Source: Actinobacteria bacterium UBA5976 (GTDB lineage: Bacteria; Actinomycetota; Actinomycetes; S36-B12; UBA5976). From it: 15,522 bases of DNA. The stretch covers positions 1-15,522 of the forward strand of contig DJBM01000134.1 in NCBI GenBank assembly GCA_002430405.1, in the 5' to 3' direction. Shown piece after piece: positions 7,144 to 14,155 of this stretch. The translations under genes and the position numbers were made by a program. Position 1 is the first letter of the stretch. Every line of letters begins with the position of its first letter. Below the pieces are notes generated by a model. That model did no database searches, had not been told where the DNA came from, and worked only from the letters and a program-made list of their open reading frames with translations.

Positions 7144-8052
7144 AGTTCGCACATCATCGCACCTACTTGGATTACGGAAGGTTATGAATTTCCTGTGGAT
7201 GTCCAAGTTACCGAATGTGATGATTTAGGCGAGCTACCTCTGGAAGTGATTTCGGCTGCTGAATTTGTGATCTTACCTTATGAGGACTTCTCAATTTCCA
7301 TCCCAGAGACAATGTCACGACTGAAATCTGTAAAAGTCATTCAAACTTTAACTGCCGGTTTTGATAAAGTTCTGCCGCATATTCCTAGCGGTGTGACGCT
7401 ATGCAATGCTGCTGGAGTTCATGATGACGCAACATCAGAGCTTGCGGTGTTGTTGACGTTAAGCTCACTTCGCGACATGCCCCGATCATTTAAAGCCCAG
7501 CAGGATCATCATTGGGAAACTTACTTCGCACGTTCACTTGCTGACAAACACGTTTTGCTTATCGGTTATGGAAATGTCGGGAAAGCTGCTGAAAAGCGAT
7601 TACTTGCATTTGGCTGCACAGTTACGCCAGTTGCGCAGAGTGCACGCGACCACGTGCACGCAGTTAGTGAATTACCAGAATTAATACCGATGGCCGATGT
7701 CATTGTGCTGATAGTCCCTGGAAATGCGGGAACTAAAAACTTAGTTAATGCCAAGTTCTTAGCAAGCATGAAAGATGGTGCGCTTTTAGTAAACGTGGCT
7801 CGTGGGGTTGTAGTTGACACCAAAGCCTTAGTCGCTGAACTAAAGACTGGTCGAATTTATGCGGCGCTAGATGTTACTGATCCAGAACCCTTGCCAGCCG
7901 ATCACGAACTCTGGGATTTGCCAAATGTCATTATTACTTCACACAACGGCGGTGAGGGTGACATATTTTGGGATCGTGCTCGCACGCGAATCCATAGTCA
8001 GTTTGATTTATGGTTTGCTGGCAAGCCCTTGGACTGCGTGATTACGCAGTAG
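7141..8052 (+). CDS. D-2-hydroxyacid dehydrogenase family protein
   Basis: This 303-residue protein belongs to the D-isomer-specific 2-hydroxyacid dehydrogenases, which interconvert 2-keto acids and D-2-hydroxy acids with NAD(P)H. The Rossmann motif GYGNVG is at 142-147. The catalytic trio is complete: Arg221 in NVARGVVVD, Glu249 in DPEPLP and His268 in ITSHNGG. The second Rossmann strand ends in VTPVAQSAR (161-169) without the usual acidic residue, which could mean NADPH preference. It lacks the C-terminal ACT domain of long SerA proteins, so a glyoxylate/hydroxypyruvate-type or other keto-acid reductase is as likely as phosphoglycerate dehydrogenase. I chose the ATG at 7141; the frame extends to 7084, but the added residues show no homology. 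The gene ends 36 bases before ilvD. Confidence 0.9.
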   Translation: MSSHIIAPTWITEGYEFPVDVQVTECDDLGELPLEVISAAEFVILPYEDFSISIPETMSRLKSVKVIQTLTAGFDKVLPHIPSGVTLCNAAGVHDDATSELAVLLTLSSLRDMPRSFKAQQDHHWETYFARSLADKHVLLIGYGNVGKAAEKRLLAFGCTVTPVAQSARDHVHAVSELPELIPMADVIVLIVPGNAGTKNLVNAKFLASMKDGALLVNVARGVVVDTKALVAELKTGRIYAALDVTDPEPLPADHELWDLPNVIITSHNGGEGDIFWDRARTRIHSQFDLWFAGKPLDCVITQ

Positions 8053-8055
8053 CGA

Positions 8056-8091
8056 GTCACAGCTTTGAAAAATTCGGTATATTTAACCATG
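8056..8091 (+). promoter_or_regulatory. Candidate leaderless promoter of ilvD
   Basis: A -10-like TATATT (8078-8083) lies five bases before the ATG at 8089. A -35-like GTCACA (8056-8061, four of six matches to TTGACA) precedes it with a 16-base spacer. No Shine-Dalgarno lies ahead of the ATG. The promoter overlaps the frame extending to a TTG at 8065, which argues against that upstream start. Confidence 0.5.
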
Positions 8092-9777
8092 CCCAATATG
8101 AAGCCTCGCAGTGGACAAGTAACCGACGGTATTGAACGTGCCCCAGCTCGCGGAATGCTCCGCGCAGTAGGAATGGGTGACGCTGACTGGGTCAAGCCAC
8201 AAATTGGCATCGCTTCTTCGTGGAATGAAATCACACCGTGCAATCTTTCCCTGGAACGATTGGCTAAGGCATCCAAAGAAGGTGTCTTAAAGGCTGGCGG
8301 CTTCCCAATGCAGTTTGGAACCATATCAGTTTCTGATGGAATCTCAATGGGTCACGAAGGTATGCATTTCTCACTAGTTAGCCGAGAAATTATTGCCGAC
8401 TCTGTCGAAGCCGTGATGCAAGCTGAGCGCCTTGATGGCATGGTCAATTTTGCTGGTTGTGATAAATCACTGCCTGGAATGTTAATGGCAGCAGCTCGCC
8501 TAGATGTGGCAAGTGTGTTTGTGTATGCAGGCTCAATTTTGCCAGGCAATGTCACATTGTCAGATGGCAGTAATCGCGATGTCACAATCATCGATGCCTT
8601 CGAAGCGGTGGGAGCATGTGCTCGCGGATTGATGAGCGAAGAAGATGTGGATCTAATTGAACGCGCCATTTGTCCAGGTGAAGGCGCATGTGGTGGCATG
8701 TACACCGCAAACACCATGGCCTCGGCTGCGGAGGCCATGGGAATGTCATTGCCAGGTTCAGCTGCGCCACCTGCCGTTGATCGCAGGCGTGATGGTTTCG
8801 CAATTGCATCAGGTGAGGCAGTAGTTAATTTAATTTCGCAAGGCATCACAACTAGAGACATCATCACAAAGCAGTCACTCGAAAATGCAATCGCAATCGT
8901 TATGGCATTTGGTGGCTCGACAAATGCGGTGTTGCACTTGCTCGCAATTGCTCATGAAGCACATGTTGATCTACACCTAGATGATTTTCATCGAATTGGT
9001 TCAAAAGTTCCACTGCTCGCTGATGTTAAGCCATTTGGCCGATATGTAATGAGCGATGTTGATCGAGTGGGAGGTGTGCCAGTTGTAATGCGCGCACTAT
9101 TGGATGCAGGTCTGATGCACGGTGACTGCCTAACTGTGACTGGTAAGACAATGGCTGAAAATCTTGCAGATTTAGATTCCCCAGATCCTGATGGCGACAT
9201 TGTGCACGCCATGAATAATCCAATGGGTGGCACAGGTGGAATTTCAATATTGAGTGGATCACTTTCGCCAGAGGGCGCAGTTGTTAAAACCGCAGGTATT
9301 CCAGTTGATGTATTTGAAGGACCTGCCAAGGTTTATGAACGTGAGCGCGCCGCAATGGACGCTCTTGAAAGTGGCGATATTCAAGCGGGCGATGTTGTCA
9401 TCATTCGATACGAAGGCCCAAAGGGTGGCCCTGGTATGCGCGAGATGCTAATGATTACTGGCGCTATTAAAGGCGCTGGACTTGGTAAAGAGGTAATGCT
9501 AATTACTGATGGCCGCTTTAGTGGTGGCACAACCGGGTTATGTATTGGCCACGTAGCACCCGAAGCAGTTGATGGTGGGCCTATTGCATTTGTAGAACAT
9601 GGCGATAAAGTCCGCATCAATATTAGTGAACGCAAATTAGATCTACTTGTTGACGAGTCAGTCTTAGTTGAGCGGCGAAAGAACTTTAAGCCAGTGCCTC
9701 ATAAATATGACCGTGGAGTTTTGGCCAAGTACGTAAAGCTAGTTGGGTCCGCCAGCAATGGCGCAGTCTGTGATTAA
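8089..9777 (+). CDS. ilvD: Dihydroxy-acid dehydratase IlvD
   Basis: IlvD dehydrates 2,3-dihydroxy-isovalerate and 2,3-dihydroxy-3-methylvalerate to the 2-keto acids that precede valine (and leucine) and isoleucine. The 562-residue protein has the three iron-sulfur cysteines: Cys51 in EITPCN, Cys124 in AGCDKS and Cys201 in EGACGG. This three-cysteine pattern is typical of the [2Fe-2S] type. VSDGISMGHEGM (81-92) and DGRFSGGTTG near the C-terminus carry metal-binding and catalytic residues. Its length and N-terminus (RSGQVTDGIERAPARGMLRAVG) match the short IlvD form. The start at 8089 follows a promoter-like element; an in-frame ATG at 8098 and a TTG at 8065 are alternatives. The next gene begins two bases after its stop, suggesting cotranscription. 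Confidence 0.97.
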   Translation: MPNMKPRSGQVTDGIERAPARGMLRAVGMGDADWVKPQIGIASSWNEITPCNLSLERLAKASKEGVLKAGGFPMQFGTISVSDGISMGHEGMHFSLVSREIIADSVEAVMQAERLDGMVNFAGCDKSLPGMLMAAARLDVASVFVYAGSILPGNVTLSDGSNRDVTIIDAFEAVGACARGLMSEEDVDLIERAICPGEGACGGMYTANTMASAAEAMGMSLPGSAAPPAVDRRRDGFAIASGEAVVNLISQGITTRDIITKQSLENAIAIVMAFGGSTNAVLHLLAIAHEAHVDLHLDDFHRIGSKVPLLADVKPFGRYVMSDVDRVGGVPVVMRALLDAGLMHGDCLTVTGKTMAENLADLDSPDPDGDIVHAMNNPMGGTGGISILSGSLSPEGAVVKTAGIPVDVFEGPAKVYERERAAMDALESGDIQAGDVVIIRYEGPKGGPGMREMLMITGAIKGAGLGKEVMLITDGRFSGGTTGLCIGHVAPEAVDGGPIAFVEHGDKVRINISERKLDLLVDESVLVERRKNFKPVPHKYDRGVLAKYVKLVGSASNGAVCD

Positions 9778-9779
9778 TT

Positions 9780-11012
9780 TTGCCTAGTCATTCTCATTCG
9801 CATAAACGGGCGGGCGACATTGATCGCTCTTGGATCGACCCCAAAAGGGAAAAGGTTCTGCACAGGTTTTTACTGGCAATTTTGCTCCCATTAACTTTTC
9901 TTGGAATTTTTACAATTGCCACCTCATGGCCAAGCAGTAATTTGAGTATCGATAATAGTATTTTCGGCTACGTTGATGACTCTGAGTTTTACACCGTAGA
10001 AGTTCAAACGATTAAAAAGTTTGATTGCATTGCAAATGGTGCAACTCAGGATGCATCTGGGAATTTCACAACTGCCCCATGCGCAAACATATCAGCCAAG
10101 CTTTTAAATGGTCCGAATGCAGAACAAATTGTGACATTTGATGTGCAGCCAACAATTGTCGACTTTGGCATTCATTCTGGTGACAAAATCTCAGTAGCAT
10201 CCTTTCCAACTGATTCCGGAACACAATATATTTTCAATGATTTCGAGCGAACAAATGGCATCTTTGTTTTGTTTGGGGTCTTTCTTATAGTTTTAGTTTT
10301 AACCGCTGGCCTCGGCGGACTTCGAGCGTTAGTTGGACTAAGCCTCACCTTTGGACTTTTAATTGTCTATCTAATTCCAGCACTCATCCAAGGTCAGCAA
10401 GTCGTTTATGTTGTTGGTGGGGTAGTGCTTTCCATAACTGCATTCGTGCTGTATTTAGTTCATGGCTTCAGCCTCAAAACTGGCGCCGCCATCGTTGGAA
10501 CTTTAACTGGATCCGTGATTGCGATAATCGGGGCGCTTTGGTCAACTGGCGCGTTGCGCTTGACTGGCATAACTGGGGATGAAGATTTAATCCTTTCTTC
10601 GATTGCCTCCCAAGTTAAGTTGTCGAATTTATTAATTGCCAGCATGGTTATTGCAGGATTTGGCGCTTTAAACGACGTGACAGTTACGCAAAGTTCAGCT
10701 GTGTGGGAATTAGCAAGTTCCAGTGAAAAACAAAATTGGCGCCAATTGTTTGTCGGTGGCATGCGCATTGGTCGCGATCACATCGCATCCTCGATTTATA
10801 CGATCGCATTTGCTTATGTTGGCGCTGCGCTAGTGACTTTGATGCTGATAGTTGCCTCGAGTCCACCACTGGCAAGACTGATCAATGACGAAGTAGTTGC
10901 CCAAGAACTAGCACTGATAATGGTGGGCTCCATTGCGCTGGCATTAAGTACACCAATTACCACAGCATGCGCTGCTTGGTTTGCCGTAAAAATCGCAAAG
11001 CAAGAACAGTAA
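9780..11012 (+). CDS. YibE/F family multipass membrane protein
   Basis: This 410-residue protein matches the YibE/F family, widespread but without an established function. One N-terminal membrane segment (about 29-49) leads to an external domain (about 50-158) with two cysteines (83 and 101) that could form a disulfide. Roughly seven more membrane segments follow (near 160-180, 182-202, 207-227, 235-255, 281-300, 341-361 and 379-402). The signature stretch GFGALNDVTVTQSSAVWEL is at 293-311. The N-terminus is histidine-rich (PSHSHSHKR), as I recall for actinobacterial members, and would face the cytoplasm. The start is taken as TTG at 9780, two bases after ilvD; no ATG or GTG is available upstream before a stop at 9771. 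There is no ribosome binding site, so translation may depend on ilvD coupling. It is convergent with ppdK. Confidence 0.88.
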   Translation: MPSHSHSHKRAGDIDRSWIDPKREKVLHRFLLAILLPLTFLGIFTIATSWPSSNLSIDNSIFGYVDDSEFYTVEVQTIKKFDCIANGATQDASGNFTTAPCANISAKLLNGPNAEQIVTFDVQPTIVDFGIHSGDKISVASFPTDSGTQYIFNDFERTNGIFVLFGVFLIVLVLTAGLGGLRALVGLSLTFGLLIVYLIPALIQGQQVVYVVGGVVLSITAFVLYLVHGFSLKTGAAIVGTLTGSVIAIIGALWSTGALRLTGITGDEDLILSSIASQVKLSNLLIASMVIAGFGALNDVTVTQSSAVWELASSSEKQNWRQLFVGGMRIGRDHIASSIYTIAFAYVGAALVTLMLIVASSPPLARLINDEVVAQELALIMVGSIALALSTPITTACAAWFAVKIAKQEQ

Positions 11013-11122
11013 AAATAGTTCTGCAAATGGGTGCGGATAGATGCACAACAAGTAGTTTGCTGCGGGCTTGACCCGTCGACCCACGGATTATGAGGACGCC
11101 TGTGAAAGTGTGTTTTGTACCG
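11013..11122. other. Convergent spacer between yibE/F and ppdK
   Basis: These 110 bases separate two convergent 3' ends, so transcription should stop here in both directions. I see only weak pairings: CGGG/CCCG around 11063-11074 with a five-base loop, and GTGC/GCAC around 11031-11046. Neither has a T-run. No standard intrinsic terminator is visible for either gene, so Rho-dependent termination is possible. Confidence 0.5.
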
Positions 11123-13807
11123 TTAAGAAATGCTGACGCGGCCAGCTTCAAGGCGTGCAACTGGAACACGAAATGGTGAGCATGAAACATAATCCAAGCC
11201 AACGTCATGGAAGAACTTAATTGATTCTGGATCCCCACCATGCTCGCCACAAATTCCGAGTTTGATATCTGGCCGTGTTGCGCGCCCTTTATCTACTGCG
11301 ATTTTTATCAAAGCTCCAACGCCGTCCACATCGAGAGATTCAAATGGCGAAACCGTGAAGATTCCTCGATCTAGGTAAGTCGCAAAGAATGAGGCTTCCA
11401 CGTCGTCTCGGCTAAAGCCCCAAGTTGTTTGGGTAAGGTCATTAGTTCCGAACGAGAAGAACTCGGCAGCTTCAGCAATTCGCTGCGCCGTTAAAGCGGC
11501 TCTAGGGAGTTCAATCATGGTGCCAATTGCAAATGGCAGGTCGATGTTTTCATCTTTTGCGATTTGGGCAAGTAAGACATCCATCTCATCTCGAATTAAG
11601 TGCAATTCCATAACAGATCCAACAAGTGGAATCATGATTTCAACTTTTGGATTGCCACCTGCTCGTAGTCGGGTGATAGCAGCATTGGCAATAGCGCGCA
11701 CTTGCATACTAAACAAGCCAGGAACTACAAGTCCCAGACGAACGCCGCGCAGTCCCAACATTGGATTGGATTCGTGTAAGCGATCGACGGCCGTTAGTAA
11801 TAATTCCTGCTTTGAGACATCTTCATTACGGGCCTTACCTAAGGCAACTTCCACCATCAAATCCGCGCGATCTGGCAAGAACTCGTGAAGTGGTGGATCA
11901 AGTAACCGAACTGTAACCGGCAAATTGTCCATGGCTTCAAAAAGTTCTTCAAAATCTTTTTGCTGCATCGGAAGCAGGGCATCAAGTGCCGCGGTCCGAT
12001 CCAAAGTGTTGTCCGCCAAAATCACGCGTTCAATAAGGACTCGTCGATCGCCCAAGAACATGTGTTCAGTTCGGCAAAGTCCGATGCCTTCCGCGCCGAG
12101 ATTTCTTGCCCACTTGGCATCTTCGGCTGTATCAGCATTAGTTCGCACATTAAGTCGGCGAACTGAATCTGCATGTTTCAAAATCCGATCCACTGCTTTC
12201 ACGAGGGCAGAAATCTCGGCATTATCTGTAGCACTTGCTACCTCTAGGCCATTTTCAAGATAGTTGGAAACTGGAGAGGGAACTACTGCAAGTTCGCCTA
12301 GGTAAACATGGCCCGTTGAACCGTCAATGGAAATCATGTCACCTTCTTTAACAACAACATTGCCAATCGTTGCAGTGCGATCTGCGTGGGAAACTTCAAT
12401 TGCATCGGCGCCACAAACACAAGTTTTACCCATACCTCTGGCGACCACTGCAGCATGAGAAGTCTTGCCACCACGCGCAGTCAGAATTCCATTTGCAGCA
12501 ATCATGCCCTCGAGGTCATCTGGATTTGTTTCGCGGCGCACTAAAACAACGCGCTCACCTAGGTCAGCCCACTTAACTGCCGTTTCCGAATCAAAGACGG
12601 CTTTACCTACTGCGGCGCCAGGGGATGCCGCCATGCCAGTGGCAATTACCTTTTCTTTAGTTGCCGCATCAAACTGCGGGAACATTAGTTGAGCTAGTTG
12701 CGTTCCAGAAACGCGGATCAAAGCCTCATCCATAGTGATCAGGCTTTCATCGACCAGTTGAGTTGCAATGCGAAATGCGGCTGCTGCAGTTCGCTTTCCA
12801 ACACGAGTTTGCAACATCCAAAGTTTGCCATTTTCCACGGTGAATTCGATATCGCATAAGTCGCGATAATGCGTTTCAAGTTTGCGCATGATTTTCATGA
12901 GCTCTTGGTAAGAAGTTGGATCTGTGCGGTTTAGTTCATCCAAACTGAAAGTATTTCTAATTCCAGCTACGACATCTTCACCTTGCGCGTTAGGAAGGTA
13001 ATCGCCGTAAGCACCAGTTTTTCCAGAAGCTGGATCACGCGTGAATGCAACGCCAGTGCCAGAAGTTTCGCCTAGATTTCCAAAAACCATTGAGCAGATG
13101 TTTACTGCGGTACCGAGATCTTCTGGAATACGTTCCCGCCTGCGGTACAGGCGAGCGCGGGAGGTATTCCAAGAATCAAATACTGCTCGCGTTGCCAAAT
13201 CTAATTGCTGTCGAGGATCTTGTGGAAAATCTGCGCCGCTATGTTCGCGCACAATTAACTTGAAACTTTCCACGACTTCCTGCAGTTGCGCTGGAGTTAA
13301 ATCAACTTCAGTTGTTACCCCCGCTTTTTCATTTGCTTCCTGAAGCGCGTCAGCAAAAACTTCACCTTCAATTCCTAAAACTGTCTTTCCAAACATTTGA
13401 ATTAGTCTGCGGTAGGAATCCCAGGCAAATCTCTCGTTATTACTTGCTTTAATTAATCCTTGAACTGAGTAGTCATTCAAGCCAACGTTTAAGACGGTCT
13501 CCATCATTCCGGGCATCGAGAATTTAGCGCCAGATCGAACGCTAACTAACAGTGGATCATTTATGTCACCAAGTCGTTTTCCAAGTGCATCTTCCAGGCG
13601 GCGAAGCGCCATGGTGACTTCCACGCGAAGCGCGGCCGGTTCAACTCCGCTGACTAGATATTCGCGACAAGCTTGCGTCGAGATTGTAAAACCAGGAGGA
13701 ACTGGTAATCCCAGGCGAGTCATTTCTGCCAGGTTGGCACCTTTGCCGCCAAGAAGATCCTTTTGATCTTTATCCCCTTGGGAAAAGTCATAAACGTATT
13801 GCGTCAT
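11123..13807 (-). CDS. ppdK: Pyruvate, phosphate dikinase
   Basis: PPDK interconverts pyruvate, ATP and phosphate with phosphoenolpyruvate, AMP and pyrophosphate in the cytoplasm. It serves gluconeogenesis or pyrophosphate-linked glycolysis. At 894 residues the length is normal for the bacterial enzyme. The N-terminal nucleotide-binding part has LGGKGANLAEMT (19-30), SVRSGAKFSMPGMMETVLN (89-107) and FGNLGETSGTGVAFTRDP (242-259). The swivelling domain has RGGKTSHAAVVARGMG (445-460) with the phosphorylated His451; Thr449, two residues before it, is where bifunctional PPDK regulators act in other species. The C-terminal barrel has FSFGTNDLTQTTWG (784-797) and Cys853 in GICGEHGG. The start ATG at 13807 gives MTQYVYDF, as in relatives. 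It is divergent from ilvB and convergent with yibE/F, so it is its own transcription unit. Confidence 0.98.
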   Translation of the reverse strand: MTQYVYDFSQGDKDQKDLLGGKGANLAEMTRLGLPVPPGFTISTQACREYLVSGVEPAALRVEVTMALRRLEDALGKRLGDINDPLLVSVRSGAKFSMPGMMETVLNVGLNDYSVQGLIKASNNERFAWDSYRRLIQMFGKTVLGIEGEVFADALQEANEKAGVTTEVDLTPAQLQEVVESFKLIVREHSGADFPQDPRQQLDLATRAVFDSWNTSRARLYRRRERIPEDLGTAVNICSMVFGNLGETSGTGVAFTRDPASGKTGAYGDYLPNAQGEDVVAGIRNTFSLDELNRTDPTSYQELMKIMRKLETHYRDLCDIEFTVENGKLWMLQTRVGKRTAAAAFRIATQLVDESLITMDEALIRVSGTQLAQLMFPQFDAATKEKVIATGMAASPGAAVGKAVFDSETAVKWADLGERVVLVRRETNPDDLEGMIAANGILTARGGKTSHAAVVARGMGKTCVCGADAIEVSHADRTATIGNVVVKEGDMISIDGSTGHVYLGELAVVPSPVSNYLENGLEVASATDNAEISALVKAVDRILKHADSVRRLNVRTNADTAEDAKWARNLGAEGIGLCRTEHMFLGDRRVLIERVILADNTLDRTAALDALLPMQQKDFEELFEAMDNLPVTVRLLDPPLHEFLPDRADLMVEVALGKARNEDVSKQELLLTAVDRLHESNPMLGLRGVRLGLVVPGLFSMQVRAIANAAITRLRAGGNPKVEIMIPLVGSVMELHLIRDEMDVLLAQIAKDENIDLPFAIGTMIELPRAALTAQRIAEAAEFFSFGTNDLTQTTWGFSRDDVEASFFATYLDRGIFTVSPFESLDVDGVGALIKIAVDKGRATRPDIKLGICGEHGGDPESIKFFHDVGLDYVSCSPFRVPVARLEAGRVSIS

Positions 13808-13944
13808 TACTAATGCCGCCCCTGTCTGGAAACCATGGTCATTTCTGGCCTTGTCTGGAGTCCACGCTATTGCCCACAGGGGTAATTCGCGAAGTTGGGA
13901 TCGATGCCCAATCAGATTTTAGTGTCTCAATATGTGGACAACAA
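13808..13944 (-). promoter_or_regulatory. ppdK promoter and 5' leader
   Basis: Read on the minus strand, TTGTTG (plus 13939-13944) and TAAAAT (plus 13916-13921) are separated by 17 bases and form a good promoter candidate. It would give a leader of about 100 bases. Within the leader, CCCCTGT (13819-13825) and ACAGGGG (13876-13882) are perfect inverted copies seven bases long, 50 bases apart. On the mRNA, the arm nearer the start contains AGGGG, the only Shine-Dalgarno-like sequence, 11 bases before the ATG. Pairing would hide it. An 8-base direct repeat TGTCTGGA occurs at 13823-13830 and 13852-13859. Confidence 0.45.
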
Positions 13945-13954
13945 TCTCAACTGA

Positions 13955-13985
13955 TGTGACTCCTGTGACTTACGGGCATTAAGGT
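13955..13985 (+). promoter_or_regulatory. Candidate ilvB promoter
   Basis: GTGACT (13956-13961, four of six matches to TTGACA) and TAAGGT (13980-13985, TANNNT type) are 18 bases apart. Transcription would start near 13992, giving a leader of about 165 bases. The heptamer TGTGACT occurs twice here (13955-13961 and 13964-13970), nine bases apart; it could be a half-site pair or a chance duplication next to the -35 box. Confidence 0.4.
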
Positions 13986-13991
13986 AGGACA

Positions 13992-14155
13992 ACTATCAAC
14001 ATTTCGTAGTTGGTGGTGACGCAATCGATTAGCTACGAGCGAATCAGGCGCAACCCGTTGTTACAAGCCACCCGGCGCAGCAGGTAGGTCACCAGAAGCC
14101 AGCTAACTACGATGCTAAATCGAAGCGATCCTTCGGTAGATCAAGGAGTTACGGC
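13992..14155 (+). promoter_or_regulatory. Structured ilvB 5' leader, possible RNA switch
   Basis: The leader can fold into a long-range stem: 14004-14011 pairs perfectly with 14105-14112 (8 bp), and 14014-14020 with 14088-14094 (7 bp). It encloses 67 bases. Alternatives compete: 14004-14009 can instead pair with 14033-14038, and 14029-14034 with 14101-14106. Nearer the gene, CGAAG/CTTCG (14121-14125 with 14131-14135) forms a small hairpin that excludes TCCTT/AAGGA (14129-14133 with 14143-14147). The second pairing would cover the ribosome binding site. Branched-chain genes are often attenuated, so a switch is plausible. I recognise no known riboswitch or Rfam family here. Confidence 0.45.
14143..14148 (+). 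promoter_or_regulatory. Strong ribosome binding site of ilvB
   Basis: AAGGAG lies seven bases before the ilvB ATG at 14156 and fixes that start. It contrasts with the apparently leaderless starts of gatC and ilvD, which fits a gene with a long transcribed leader. Most of it can pair with TCCTT at 14129-14133. Confidence 0.85.

Noticed and set aside
7075..7206. Amidase start at 7206
   Set aside because: It would overlap the divergent dehydrogenase gene by 66 bases, and the added residues do not resemble amidases.
8065..8088. TTG at 8065 as the ilvD start
   Set aside because: It would overlap the likely -10 box, and the ATG at 8089 fits IlvD N-termini better.
11102..11179. 25-residue frame opening at GTG 11102, after GAGGA at 11092-11096 and a TTGACC box at 11068-11073
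   Set aside because: The signals look good, but most of the frame lies antisense to the ppdK 3' end, which explains its openness; the peptide resembles nothing I know.
13992..14155. Known riboswitch or T-box in the ilvB leader
   Set aside because: I looked for the cobalamin box, the SAM and TPP cores and the T-box UGGNACC motif, and found none.
13808..14155. tRNA or other standard RNA gene in the ppdK-ilvB gap
   Set aside because: No T-loop motif, acceptor stem pairing or CCA end was found.
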